64,000 bases of DNA, taken from Brevibacillus sp. DP1.3A. Its GTDB lineage: Bacteria; Bacillota; Bacilli; Brevibacillales; Brevibacillaceae. Location of the stretch: the NCBI RefSeq assembly GCF_013284245.2, contig NZ_CP085876.1, positions 1,437,001-1,501,000 of the forward strand, written 5' to 3'. This document shows positions 33,860 to 42,871 of this stretch, one piece after another. Each line of letters starts with the position of its first letter. The first letter of the stretch is position 1. The position numbers and the translations under genes were made by a program. The notes under the pieces were generated by a model. It searched no databases. It was given only the letters and a program-made list of their open reading frames with translations, and was not told the DNA's origin.

Positions 33860-34456
33860 ATGTTTATCAACCCAGCGGCAGATACTAAGCGCGATCGAAT
33901 TCCACCCAATCAAAAACAGACGACAGGCTTTCCTGTCCTGCACTATGGAGAGGTTCCCGAATATACAGATCTGTCTACGGAGTGGAGCTTTCGCCTTTTC
34001 GGTCTCGTCGAAGAAGAAGTGACGCTGACCTACGAGCAAATGATGGCTATGCCAAAAGGCGGCACGACTAACGATATTCACTGCGTTACAGGCTGGAGCA
34101 AGCTGGACAATGAATGGGAAGGTATTCCGGTGGAGGAAGTTCTGAAGCTGGTAAAGGTGAAGCCGGAAGCGAAGTACGTCATGCTGCACGCTGAGCACGG
34201 ATGGACTGTGAACATTCCGCTTGTCGACTTTATGAAAAATGGCAATTTGTTCGCTACGAAACACAACGGCGAAGACTTGACCCCTGAGCACGGCTGGCCG
34301 CTGCGCTTTGTCCTTCCGCACCTCTACTTCTGGAAAAGCGCCAAGTGGGTGCGTGGGATTGAGTTTATGGAGAAAGACAAGCAAGGGTTTTGGGAGAAAA
34401 ACGGGTACAATATGTATGGAGATCCTTGGAAAGAGCAGAGGTTTGCTTGGGATTGA
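33860..34456 (+). CDS. yuiH: sulfite oxidase-like molybdopterin enzyme YuiH
   Basis: 198 aa. A single Moco-binding domain of the sulfite oxidase family; the Mo-ligand cysteine is in DIHCVTGWS (about residue 77), and LHAEHGWTVNIPL and YFWKSAKWVRGIEF are typical. No Tat signal, no heme or dimerisation domain, so it is cytosolic or needs a partner; B. subtilis YuiH is the counterpart and its reaction is not settled. GAGGGAG 10 bp upstream. Its last 48 bp and terminator occur again in a second copy at 36946-37034. Confidence 0.88.
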   Translation: MFINPAADTKRDRIPPNQKQTTGFPVLHYGEVPEYTDLSTEWSFRLFGLVEEEVTLTYEQMMAMPKGGTTNDIHCVTGWSKLDNEWEGIPVEEVLKLVKVKPEAKYVMLHAEHGWTVNIPLVDFMKNGNLFATKHNGEDLTPEHGWPLRFVLPHLYFWKSAKWVRGIEFMEKDKQGFWEKNGYNMYGDPWKEQRFAWD

Positions 34457-34463
34457 TTTGGGA

Positions 34464-34496
34464 AAAGAGGCGGTGATTACCCGCCTCTTTTTTTGT
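34464..34496 (+). terminator. terminator of yuiH
   Basis: AGAGGCGG pairs with CCGCCTCT, then seven T. The same hairpin recurs with few changes at 37001, 46549 and 49266. Confidence 0.9.
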
Positions 34497-34820
34497 TTTA
34501 AAGGATTTAATTTCACAAGCTGCTCGGCGTCCTGGTCCACCTACGGCTTCACCAGTTTTCTTTCATAGTACGTGCCATATCGATGACTTCTTGATTTGTT
34601 AGCTTAATTTGCACCACCTTCTAAAATGAAGATATGGGGAAAGCAAGGCGAGTGACGTCCCGCTGATCGCAAGACAGGCCACTACCTTGCCATTATGTAA
34701 GCTTTTTCGCACGTGGCTTGACAATTTGTCTTAAAAAAACGAGTGAGATCAAAAATAGATCAGCATCGAAAAATCCTCGCTATCTGTGCAGATGCGAGGA
34801 TTTCCATTCATATCGTTATG
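34497..34820. other. gene-poor stretch with a structured hairpin and decayed minus-strand ORF
   Basis: On the minus strand a 23-codon frame ending at about 34550 reads ..QIKLTNQEVIDMARTMKENW, like the start of a lost gene, with RBS too close to the start. At 34642-34696 GCAAGG..AGTG pairs with CACT..CCTTGC, an imperfect long hairpin of unknown meaning. The chemoreceptor terminator is at 34771-34803. Confidence 0.4.
34771..34803 (-). terminator. terminator of the chemoreceptor gene
   Basis: Stem AAATCCTCGC with GCGAGGATTT; on the minus strand followed by T-rich sequence. Confidence 0.8.
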
Positions 34821-36533
34821 CTATGCTACCTTAAATGTACCTGTAATTTCCTGAAGCTCCTGTGCCAATATATTTAGAGATTGGGTTGAAGCTGAAATTT
34901 CCTCCATTGTAGCCAACTGCTCCTCAGAGGAAGCGGCAACCAACTGTGAGCTCCCAGCTGTTTCTTTGGAAATCCGTTCAAACTCAGAAACAGTAGCAGA
35001 GATCTCTTCGGAACTGGCTGACATCTCTTCTGCCAAAGCTGATACCTCTTGAATTTGATCGGTGACGTGCTGGATTTTGTTTACTATTTTCTGGAATGAT
35101 TCACCTGCCTCGTGGACGACACTGATCCCAGATTGAACATTTTGGTTTACTTTACTCATCGTGCCTACGGCATGGTTCGTATTGCTTTGAATCTCGTGAA
35201 CCAAGTGTGCAATCTGTTTTGCTGATTCCTCCGATTGTTCAGCAAGCTTTCTTACTTCATCAGCCACAACAGCAAAACCTCTTCCATTCTCTCCCGCTCT
35301 GGCAGCTTCAATCGCTGCGTTTAACGCCAATAAATTGGTCTGCGAGGCGATGCCGGTAATCACATCTACGATTTTGACAATCTCTTCAGAGCGTTCACCC
35401 AAGAATTTTATGACATTGGTTGAGGTATCTACAGCCTCCTTGATTGAGTCCATCTGCTCGACAGCTTCTCGAATCGAAGTATTTCCTTGTATCGCTTCCT
35501 CGGAAGCCTCTGTGGAGGAGGCAGAAACCGTATAGGCTGATTCTGCAATTTTTTGGATGCCTACTGCCATTTCTTCCACGGATCGCGCACTCTCCTCTGA
35601 CCCGTGAAGCTGTTGCTCCGCGCCATTGGCTACTTCCTGAATCGCCGTTGTAATGACAGTAGTGGCTTCCGCTGTTTGTTCCGCGCTAGCTGCCAACTCT
35701 TCCGAGCTCCCTGCTAAGGAAAGGGCATTGTCGTTAATTTTGCTGACAACGGTACGCAGTCCAGCGATCATTTGATTAAAATCTTTGGTAAGTGTCCCAA
35801 TTTCGTCCCTGGATTGATATTCTCCGAATACAGTTAGGTCGCCAGCTTGGGCCCGGCTCATCAGTTCCTGTATTTTTTTTACCGGTTTTGTAATCATATT
35901 GCTAATGACAACACCGATTACCGCTAGTAGAATAACAAACACGATGACAGCAACAAGCATGAAAGTAGCTTCAGTTTCGGCATTTTGCTTGTTTTCTGCA
36001 TTGACCTTCTTTGTATCATCGGTCATGTAGTCCGAGAATTCCTTCATCACATCGAAGGTCTCTTGCTGCACAGCGTGGACTTTTGTTAGGTAATACTGAT
36101 AGGCTTCCGCGTTCCTGTTGGTTGTAGCAAGTTCTATTGTTTTATTTCGTTCAGTAACGTAAGTGTCATACAATCCCTTGAATTTCTTGAACAGCTCGCT
36201 TTTCTTCTGATCGAAAGCGATGTTGTCCAGATCGGCTATTACTTTTGCATTATCATTTTTCACTTGTTCAATATTGTCTATTAATTCTTTATTCCTTTTC
36301 TGGTCTGTGGTAACCATTAGTTCCATAAAATAAGAGGCATTGGTCTGCATATTGGTGCGGATCTTGCTGATCGACTCGACAGCATAAAAGTTTTCGTTAT
36401 ACAACGTTTCCGAGCTTTCGGCCAGATCTCTTGTGGAAATGTACCCAACCCCTCCGACTGCGATCAACATCATTAATGCTAGGACAATAAGCGTAAAGAT
36501 TTTGTAATACAACTTCAAATTTCGAAAGAACAT
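34821..36533 (-). CDS. methyl-accepting chemotaxis protein
   Basis: 570-aa receptor. TM1 about 13-33, an extracellular four-helix-bundle sensor (about 34-185), TM2 about 186-208, HAMP about 208-262, then the cytoplasmic signalling domain with the hairpin tip [21 protein letters not shown]. Glutamate/glutamine pairs in the flanks are candidate methylation sites. It relays ligand binding to CheA/CheW, and ligand is not predictable. ATG preceded by AAAGGTGAGA. Monocistronic, ending at its own terminator. Confidence 0.93.
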   Translation of the reverse strand: MFFRNLKLYYKIFTLIVLALMMLIAVGGVGYISTRDLAESSETLYNENFYAVESISKIRTNMQTNASYFMELMVTTDQKRNKELIDNIEQVKNDNAKVIADLDNIAFDQKKSELFKKFKGLYDTYVTERNKTIELATTNRNAEAYQYYLTKVHAVQQETFDVMKEFSDYMTDDTKKVNAENKQNAETEATFMLVAVIVFVILLAVIGVVISNMITKPVKKIQELMSRAQAGDLTVFGEYQSRDEIGTLTKDFNQMIAGLRTVVSKINDNALSLAGSSEELAASAEQTAEATTVITTAIQEVANGAEQQLHGSEESARSVEEMAVGIQKIAESAYTVSASSTEASEEAIQGNTSIREAVEQMDSIKEAVDTSTNVIKFLGERSEEIVKIVDVITGIASQTNLLALNAAIEAARAGENGRGFAVVADEVRKLAEQSEESAKQIAHLVHEIQSNTNHAVGTMSKVNQNVQSGISVVHEAGESFQKIVNKIQHVTDQIQEVSALAEEMSASSEEISATVSEFERISKETAGSSQLVAASSEEQLATMEEISASTQSLNILAQELQEITGTFKVA

Positions 36534-36720
36534 CTGCTCTCACCTTTCTTATGAAAATACGATATGCTTGTTGTTTTCCGCTATTTTTGAAACTTTAAAC
36601 ATTTTCGTAGACTGTTAAAGTCGATAACACCGACGGTTAGAAGCAACGACTGACCGAGGAGGGCATTTTTTTACCTGACTAGTTTGGGGTATGTTAGATA
36701 AAGTGTAGGGACGGATCACG

Positions 36721-36945
36721 GAACTAGATTCGAGGACGAGGCTGGTTCACCTGATTGGTGAAAAGAAAATGGAGGGTGTAGTCGCCAAGCTGAAAGAAGG
36801 GCGCTATCATGCTGATAAGCGTTCATTAAGATCATTAATTATACGTATGTAGACGTCCAGATCGCGGGCTACAGAAAAGGTGACTTTGGCTGGCTTGCAG
36901 ACTATAAGGGGCGGCCAGCAGGTGTGATCAATGGTTACACAAGTA
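36721..36945 (+). pseudogene. fragment of a LigD-type ATP-dependent DNA ligase
   Basis: One frame reads KKMEGVVAKLKEGRY then HADKRS; after a small deletion or frameshift the next reads KIINYTYVDVQIAGYRK and then GDFGWLADYKGRPAGV. This order (EG(I/V)VAK, KRS-x-W-x-K, a (V/I)xGY motif, FG.L) matches motifs IV-V and the junction to the OB domain in LigD/YkoU ligases. The W-x motif between KRS and KI is missing. It is cut on the right by the yuiH 3' copy. The rest of the gene is absent. Confidence 0.6.
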
Positions 36946-37034
36946 TATGTATGGAGATCCCTGGAAAGAGCAGAGGTTTGCTTGGGATTGATTGGGGAAA
37001 AGAGGCGGTGATTATCCGTCTCTTTTTTTGTTTT
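36946..37034 (+). repeat. second copy of the yuiH 3' end plus terminator
   Basis: About 89 bp, nearly identical (four differences by eye) to 34411-34500: the last 46 bp of yuiH coding sequence, its stop and the AGAGGCGG hairpin with T run. The copy joins directly to the ligase fragment. A further 18-bp piece of the same sequence, GGTTTGCTTGGGATTGAT, lies at 40920-40937. Confidence 0.85.
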
Positions 37035-37208
37035 CATGGGCTTACACTTAGTGACACAAGTTTACACTTCCAGCGTTTTCAGCGAGAAAAGAAATAATCA
37101 GTAAAATAAAAAGTAACAAATACAAAGTTCTACCATCTGTGCAGCAGAAGAAATTTCAACATGGAATAGAAGTTGGTAGAACATAACTACAGCTAGGAGG
37201 ACAACCCT

Positions 37209-37363
37209 GTGAAAAATAAAATAGACAGAAAGTAGCTGAAAAAATGATCGAAGTCCTTGGGGTGCTACGGACAACCAGCCTCCAACCCAAAGCAAGGGGT
37301 GTAGCTCATTTTGCGGATGATTTGCATGAAGTGGCGCTCCTATATCCACTCTGTTTATTTTAG
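37209..37363 (+). pseudogene. remnant of an unidentified short gene
   Basis: AGGAGG (37195-37200) precedes GTG 37209, which reads MKNKIDRK and stops. One frame over, from 37244, 39 codons read MIEVLGVLRTTSLQPKAR.. to ..HEVALLYPLCLF and stop. Together they look like one gene broken by a frameshift. No family recognised. Confidence 0.35.
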
Positions 37364-37449
37364 TTGAATTTTTTAAAAGAAGTTTAATGAGAAATATTGT
37401 TTAAGCCGATATTCATTTTGTGAAAAATATTATGATTTGGAGGTATTTC

Positions 37450-39714
37450 ATGAAGAGAGTTATGAAAAAGTTTTCTGTTTTAAGTGCAATCACCTTGCTG
37501 CTCACGGCTAATTTTTTATCGGCTGGTGCAAATGCGTGCGAAGAGCCTCATGGAAAGTATCAAGTAAGCACGAATCAAAACAATTCATTTTTTGTAAAGC
37601 CTGATGGGACACTTTGGGCAACAGGTTATAATACACAATGGGGCCATCTCGGAGATGGTACTGCAGATACCAAAAAGCAGACAACGCCTGTTCAAATTCT
37701 TGATGACGTAAAATTTGTTGCAGCAGGTAACTCCATTCACTCATTAGCTGTTAAGAATGACGGAACAGTTTGGGGATGGGGAAACAATGCAAGCGGACAA
37801 TTAGGGAGTGCTAGAGAGATTAAAGCGGTGCTGTCACCAACCCAGGTTCCAAATTTAACAAATGTGAAAACGGTTGAGGCTGGAGGCTATTTTTCCGTCG
37901 CTTTAAAAAATGATGGTACTGTATGGACGTTAGGGGAGAATGCTGGTGGGGTACTTGGGGTACCAGATACTGAAGTTCCAAAGACGTATTCACCTATTCA
38001 AGTAGAGACACTAACGGATATTTCTGCTATTTCATCAGGAAAGTATCATTCAATGGCTTTGAAAAGTGACGGAACAGTTTGGACCTGGGGTAGGAATACT
38101 ACTGGACAAATTGGTGTGAGTAAGGACGTACAAATGACAGGAGTACCTTTGCAGGTTGAAGGACTATCAAATGTAGTTGCCGTATCGGCCGGACATGAAT
38201 TTTCGCTTGCCCTAAAAGAAGACGGAACTGTATGGGGCTGGGGTAAGAATTCAGATTTGTTTGGAGCGTCTGTAGTGGGTAATTCGTATGCACCTGTTCA
38301 AATCGAGGGCTTAGAGAATGTCACTTACATCGAAGCTGGACAGACTCACAGCTTTGCTAAAAAAAGCGATGGAACCGTATGGGGCTGGGGGGAAAATGGA
38401 GTAGGTCAGTTAGGGAATGGACAGAAGACTTCCACGGCAGTCCCTATCGAAATTGAGAATTTATTTAATTTTGAATCCCTGTCGGCTGGATCGAATGTAT
38501 CTCTTGGAGTAAAATCTGATGGAACTGTATGGAGCTGGGGTTATAATGATCATGGAGAATTAGGCATTGGACATACAAATTATAAGACTTCTCCTGTACA
38601 AGTGACTCTCAAATTATCGGCTGGTGCAAGTGCGTGCGAAGAGCCTCATGGAAAGTATCAAGTTAGCACTAATCAAAACAATTCATTTTTTGTGAAGCCT
38701 GATGGGACACTTTGGGCAACAGGTTATAATACACTGTGGGGCCATCTCGGAGATGGTACTGCAGATACCAAAAAGCAGACAACGCCTGTTCAAATTCTTG
38801 ATGACGTAAAATTTGTTGCAGCAGGTAACTCCATGCACTCATTAGCTGTTAAAAATGACGGAACGGTTTGGGGATGGGGAAACAATGCAAGCGGACAATT
38901 AGGGAGTGCTAGAGAGATTAAAGCGGTGCTGTCACCAACCCAGGTTCCAAATTTAACAAATGTGAAAACGGTTGAGGCTGGAGGCTATTTTTCCGTCGCT
39001 TTAAAAAATGATGGTACTGTATGGACGTTAGGGGAGAATGCTGGTGGGGTACTTGGGGTACCAGATACTGAAGTTCCAAAGACGTATTCACCTATTCAAG
39101 TAGAGACACTAACGGATATTTCTGCTATTTCATCAGGAAAGTATCATTCAATGGCTTTGAAAAGTGACGGAACAGTTTGGACCTGGGGTAGGAATACTAC
39201 TGGACAAATTGGTGTGAGTAAGGACGTACAAATGACAGGAGTACCTTTGCAGGTTGAAGGACTATCAAATGTAGTTGCCGTATCGGCCGGACATGAATTT
39301 TCGCTTGCCCTAAAAGAAGACGGAACTGTATGGGGCTGGGGTAAGAATTCAGATTTGTTTGGAGCGTCTGTAGTGGGTAATTCGTATGCACCTGTTCAAA
39401 TCGAGGGCTTAGAGAATGTCACTTACATCGAAGCTGGACAGACTCACAGCTTTGCTAAAAAAAGTGATGGAACCGTATGGGCTTGGGGGGCAAATGGAGT
39501 TGGTCAGTTAGGAAATGGAATGAAGACTTCAACAGCAGTTCCAATCGAAATTGAGAATTTATTTAATTTTGAATCCCTGTCGGCAGGGTCGAATGTATCT
39601 CTTGGGGTAAAATCTGATGGAACTGTATGGAGCTGGGGTTATAATGATCATGGAGAATTAGGCATAGGACATACAAATTATAAGACTTCTCCTGTACAAG
39701 TGACTCTCAAATAA
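37450..39714 (+). CDS. secreted RCC1-repeat protein with two near-identical halves
   Basis: 754 aa. Signal peptide MKRVMKKFSVLSAITLLL.. with cleavage at ANA-CEEP. The mature part is a series of RCC1-type repeats, each with a phrase such as DGTVWGWGNNASGQLG, expected to make seven-bladed propellers; one 366-aa half carries about seven. Residues 23-388 and 389-754 are almost the same (see the repeat entry), so the protein is likely two tandem propellers. The second half even starts with a copy of the end of the signal peptide (LSAGASA-CEEP). GGAGG lies 8 bp before ATG 37450. Extracellular partner unknown. Confidence 0.85.
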   Translation: MKRVMKKFSVLSAITLLLTANFLSAGANACEEPHGKYQVSTNQNNSFFVKPDGTLWATGYNTQWGHLGDGTADTKKQTTPVQILDDVKFVAAGNSIHSLAVKNDGTVWGWGNNASGQLGSAREIKAVLSPTQVPNLTNVKTVEAGGYFSVALKNDGTVWTLGENAGGVLGVPDTEVPKTYSPIQVETLTDISAISSGKYHSMALKSDGTVWTWGRNTTGQIGVSKDVQMTGVPLQVEGLSNVVAVSAGHEFSLALKEDGTVWGWGKNSDLFGASVVGNSYAPVQIEGLENVTYIEAGQTHSFAKKSDGTVWGWGENGVGQLGNGQKTSTAVPIEIENLFNFESLSAGSNVSLGVKSDGTVWSWGYNDHGELGIGHTNYKTSPVQVTLKLSAGASACEEPHGKYQVSTNQNNSFFVKPDGTLWATGYNTLWGHLGDGTADTKKQTTPVQILDDVKFVAAGNSMHSLAVKNDGTVWGWGNNASGQLGSAREIKAVLSPTQVPNLTNVKTVEAGGYFSVALKNDGTVWTLGENAGGVLGVPDTEVPKTYSPIQVETLTDISAISSGKYHSMALKSDGTVWTWGRNTTGQIGVSKDVQMTGVPLQVEGLSNVVAVSAGHEFSLALKEDGTVWGWGKNSDLFGASVVGNSYAPVQIEGLENVTYIEAGQTHSFAKKSDGTVWAWGANGVGQLGNGMKTSTAVPIEIENLFNFESLSAGSNVSLGVKSDGTVWSWGYNDHGELGIGHTNYKTSPVQVTLK
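37516..39711 (+). repeat. tandem internal duplication, 2 x 1,098 bp
   Basis: Unit 1 is 37516-38613 and unit 2 is 38614-39711, both beginning TTATCGGCTGGTGCAA and both ending GTGACTCTCAAA. The offset is exactly 1,098 bp (366 codons) and only scattered substitutions are visible (for example CAATGG vs CTGTGG near 37637/38735, and AACTCCATTCAC vs AACTCCATGCAC). Large blocks have no difference at all, including silent sites, so duplication or gene conversion is recent. Confidence 0.95.
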
Positions 39715-39828
39715 GGTATAAAAACTCACGATAAAATGATACAGGCTCTCTTTCGGAGAAATCCGGGGAGGATCAGGATTATGTTCGTCGACTTTATTCT
39801 TTCAGCATAAACAGCGTCTTAAAAAGTG

Positions 39829-39862
39829 CGAGGCACCTGCCTGTTTTACAGGAGGTGCCTCG
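39829..39862. terminator. hairpin terminator between RCC1 and discoidin-like genes
   Basis: Perfect 10-bp stem CGAGGCACCT with AGGTGCCTCG; serves either convergent transcript. Confidence 0.8.
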
Positions 39863-39867
39863 TCTTG

Positions 39868-40749
39868 TTATTTGGTATATCCCATCACTTCAAAGGATTG
39901 AATCTTGCTGAATGCCACATAGTCTTTGCGTGAAGTAAATGGCCCCTTGTTAAAGTCCTTATCGAACATATATGTTTCTTTGCCACGTCCGTCTGCACGG
40001 CCATTATACCAGTTGATGAAGTCTTGTACTTCGGATGCAGTTAAATCAAATTCTTTCTCAAGTCCACTGATCATTTTAATAACAAGAAGTGCGTTGTCCC
40101 CAGTTGGTTCTGGATCTGGATCAGTACCCGGATCAGTACCTGGATCAGTACCTGGATCAGTACCTGGATCAGTACCTGGATCGGTGCCAGAATTGTTCTT
40201 TTCAAACATCGCCAGTTCAGCAATCATGCTTGCGTTACCTTGGGCAAATACAGATGCCGTAACGTTGAGGCGGTACTTAATATAGGAGTTATCGTTACTA
40301 AATGAGAATTCTTGCTTTTGTGATGGGATAGTATGCCAATTTACTATTTTTACTTGCTTATCGAGTTCAACCCATTGTGTACCATCCCAGCCATCAAAAG
40401 TCCAATTTGCTGGTGCAGTATTAATATTCCAATAAGTAATGGAATATTTTTCGATTTTTTTAGGAGTTGGAAACTCATATTCTAGTGCTCCAGGAAGTAC
40501 AGTAGCATACCAACCTGTATTGGGATTACCGTCAAACGCTTTCCATGGATAATAACTACCATTAAGTTTGGAGGTAGAAGAAGCATGACCAGAAGGTGTA
40601 GTTTCCCCAGTCATAGCTGGAATTACGTTTTCTGTATACTCATTATCTGCCGCTTGCACGAAACTGGTACCAGAAAAAATAATGCCTAACATTAAAACCA
40701 GTGCTAAAACATTTCGAGTACCTTTCCATTTTCTCTTTACAAAATTCAT
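39868..40749 (-). CDS. secreted discoidin-like (F5/8 type C) protein with a GTDP-repeat linker
   Basis: 293 aa. Signal peptide ends near SFVQAAD. Residues about 35-185 resemble a discoidin carbohydrate/phospholipid-binding domain: WKAFDGNPNTGWYA, EKYSITYWN, KYRLNVTAS, AELAMFE. Then a flexible linker of six GTDP repeats, and a C-terminal segment with ..EVQDFINWYNGRADG and FSKIQSFEVMGY, unrecognised. Likely binds glycans or wall polymer outside the cell. AAGGAGG RBS upstream. It is convergent with the RCC1 gene, with its own terminator. Confidence 0.78.
   Translation of the reverse strand: MNFVKRKWKGTRNVLALVLMLGIIFSGTSFVQAADNEYTENVIPAMTGETTPSGHASSTSKLNGSYYPWKAFDGNPNTGWYATVLPGALEYEFPTPKKIEKYSITYWNINTAPANWTFDGWDGTQWVELDKQVKIVNWHTIPSQKQEFSFSNDNSYIKYRLNVTASVFAQGNASMIAELAMFEKNNSGTDPGTDPGTDPGTDPGTDPGTDPDPEPTGDNALLVIKMISGLEKEFDLTASEVQDFINWYNGRADGRGKETYMFDKDFNKGPFTSRKDYVAFSKIQSFEVMGYTK
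40118..40189 (-). repeat. six 12-bp repeats encoding GTDP
   Basis: Tandem GGATCAGTACCT units (plus-strand sense), 72 bp in all; encodes the linker of the discoidin-like protein. Such repeats are slippage-prone. Confidence 0.9.
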
Positions 40750-40892
40750 AAAAACCTCCTTGAACTGTTAAATATGGATAATTCCACATAGAAATATATT
40801 ACAGTTCGTTAAATTGAGCAAAACAGTAAAAGGAATAAATTCAAATCAAAGGAACAATCAGTTGAAAAGTTCAATTTATGTTCAAAAAATAG

Positions 40893-40926
40893 CAAACCCG
40901 TCCCTGTTTTATGGAGACGGGTTTGC
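40893..40926 (-). terminator. possible hairpin terminator
   Basis: GCAAACCCGTC with GACGGGTTTGC and, on the minus strand, TATTTTTTG after it. It contains the 18-bp piece shared with the yuiH end. Confidence 0.4.
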
Positions 40927-41105
40927 TTGGGATTGATCATACAAGAAGAGTGGATTCACGTTCATGCCTAAACAGCCATATCATGATCAAAGGCATTTGC
41001 ATAGTATGCACCACGTGCATTTATTAGCCTTTATTGGTGTTTGGAGTGAAGCATTTCGATCAGGGAATGGCTGCCTGTATTCCTGTAAGAAAGGGTGAAT
41101 CCAAT

Positions 41106-42842
41106 TTGGCCTGCCCATTTTTTCAGCCATCAGTGGAATATAATACGGGAGGAACATCTCCTTCCAGCATTACTTCTGCCGATTTTAACAGAGACGGTCG
41201 CATAGACTTGGCCGTAGTGGATATTGGGTCCAACGATGTTTCTATTCTTGTCAACAATGGGTCCGGCGTGTTTTCCGTATCGCAAACGATACCCTTCAAT
41301 ACTTTGTTTCCTGGGTCTTTATTAGGGCAAATTGCAGCAGCAGATTTTAATGGAGATGGCTTCATTGATTTGGCTGTAACGGATCAAACTCCCAATGACC
41401 GAGTTTTTATCCTTTTGAATAACGGGGACGGCACCTTTGCTGCACCTGTAGCTTATAGTACAGGTGTGTTTCCTGCTGTTTCGCAATCTTTTGCTATTGC
41501 TACAGGTGACTTTGATGGTGTAAACGGTGTGGACTTAGCTATAGCAAATGTAGGCCAAATTACAGGAACTAGTTTCATTACTGTCTTGTTGAATAATGGA
41601 TCAGGTGTATTTAGCATGGCGCCAGGGAGTCCATTTGACACTAATCCTGGTTTGGCCCCTTTTGATATTGTAGCGGCTGACTTTAATGGAGATGGGAGAC
41701 TTGATCTGGCCACTGCCAATCGAGACACGAATGATGTAACTATATTTAGAGGAAATGGGAACGGTACGTTCCAAACTCCTGGAGTGAGTTTCTCTGTACT
41801 TCCAGGGGGATCATCCCCCATTAGCCTTGTAGCTGCTGACTTAAATGGTGATGGGGCTATTGATATTGCTGTCGGGAATATTGCTACGAGTAATGTAACC
41901 GTCTTTCTAAACGATGGATTCGGTTCTTTTACAGAAGCAGCAGGAAGTCCCTTTACCTTGGGCACTGATGCATTTCCATTTGATATAACAGCGGCTGACT
42001 TTAATTGTGATGGAGTCATTGATTTGGCTACCCCAAATGCAGGTTCTGATAATGTTTCTATTCTCATAAACAACGGAACGGGCGGGTTCTCGACTCCCTT
42101 TCAGTTCCCTACAGGAGCAGGTCCTTTCAGTATTACAGCGGCTGATTTTAATGGAGACGGAAGAATTGACATTGCTACTGCAAACGAGGATTCGAGCAAT
42201 GTTTCTGTTTTGCTCAATGGATGCGTGCAGCCACCAACCTGCCCACCTGACATGGTAGTACCCTGCCCTATTGTAAACTATTCAACACCTGTATCTCTTT
42301 GCCCTGGAGTTACCGTTACCTGTTTTCCGTCTTCAGGATCCCTTTTTCCAGTGGGAGATACTGTTGTCACCTGTACGGCACAAGATATATTTGGGAATAC
42401 GGAAGTATGTTCATTTACCATCACGGTTATTGACGAACCTCCAACCATCACTTGTCCTGAGGACATCACAGTCCTTGTTTTACCCGGGCAAACGTCCGCT
42501 ACTGTTACGTATGAAGTCACTGCCACTGATACTTGTGGTGTAACCTCTATTACCTGTCATGGGATCACACAGTCCTTTTCCCCTCCTGCACCAATTGCAG
42601 TTGCAACTTTTACCATGGACTTTCCTGTAGGAATGACGATGCTCACCTGCACAACCAGGGATCAGTCAGGAAATATGGCCTCCTGCAGCTTTGTGGTTAC
42701 CGTTACTTCTGGAGTCTCCAACAGTATTCAGCCAGAAGTCATTCGAGTAAAAAAAGTGTATGATTGGGTAGTCTTTCAATCTAATTTTAGTCTCATACTG
42801 GATTTAAATAACAGTCAGGATGATCAAGGTAAACAAAAATGA
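41106..42842 (+). CDS. FG-GAP/VCBS-repeat protein with two HYR domains
   Basis: 578 aa if translated from TTG 41106, which has AAAGGGTG 9 bp upstream; starting at 41034 would give 602 aa but without an RBS. About seven FG-GAP calcium-binding repeats (AADFNGDGRLDLATANRD types) form a beta-propeller over residues about 12-370. Then two HYR (hyaline) domains, cysteine-rich, about 375-535 (CTAQDIFGNTEVCSFT and CTTRDQSGNMASCSF). It ends with a VRVKKVYDWVVFQS-like tail. There is no signal peptide, so export is by another route, for example spore surface assembly. Function unknown. Confidence 0.78.
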   Translation: MACPFFQPSVEYNTGGTSPSSITSADFNRDGRIDLAVVDIGSNDVSILVNNGSGVFSVSQTIPFNTLFPGSLLGQIAAADFNGDGFIDLAVTDQTPNDRVFILLNNGDGTFAAPVAYSTGVFPAVSQSFAIATGDFDGVNGVDLAIANVGQITGTSFITVLLNNGSGVFSMAPGSPFDTNPGLAPFDIVAADFNGDGRLDLATANRDTNDVTIFRGNGNGTFQTPGVSFSVLPGGSSPISLVAADLNGDGAIDIAVGNIATSNVTVFLNDGFGSFTEAAGSPFTLGTDAFPFDITAADFNCDGVIDLATPNAGSDNVSILINNGTGGFSTPFQFPTGAGPFSITAADFNGDGRIDIATANEDSSNVSVLLNGCVQPPTCPPDMVVPCPIVNYSTPVSLCPGVTVTCFPSSGSLFPVGDTVVTCTAQDIFGNTEVCSFTITVIDEPPTITCPEDITVLVLPGQTSATVTYEVTATDTCGVTSITCHGITQSFSPPAPIAVATFTMDFPVGMTMLTCTTRDQSGNMASCSFVVTVTSGVSNSIQPEVIRVKKVYDWVVFQSNFSLILDLNNSQDDQGKQK

Positions 42843-42871
42843 TGGAAGTATATAGGGAAATATTTACTGCT

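Larger units (their letters stand above)
36534..37449. other. decayed region between the chemoreceptor and RCC1 genes
   Basis: About 900 bp without an intact gene. It contains the chemoreceptor leader (36534-36660), a broken DNA-ligase fragment (36721-36945), a duplicate of the yuiH 3' end with terminator (36946-37034), and remains of another short gene with a good RBS (37209-37363). Confidence 0.65.

Noticed and set aside
33359..34540. 393-codon minus-strand open frame across the CoA-binding protein and yuiH
   Set aside because: Antisense shadow of two well-supported genes.
34550..34614. Short minus-strand frame ..QIKLTNQEVIDMARTMKENW
   Set aside because: No workable start codon: an in-frame stop precedes it and the RBS touches the only GTG. 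Kept only as a possible gene relic.
34640..34700. c-di-GMP riboswitch upstream of a chemotaxis gene
   Set aside because: The conserved GEMM core could not be matched and the element is downstream of the receptor gene, not upstream.
38099..39391. Two identical 64-aa minus-strand frames in the RCC1 gene
   Set aside because: They are identical only because the gene is duplicated; they are antisense shadows.
40118..40189. Possible CRISPR-like array from 12-bp repeats
   Set aside because: The repeats are head to tail with no spacers and encode GTDP in frame.
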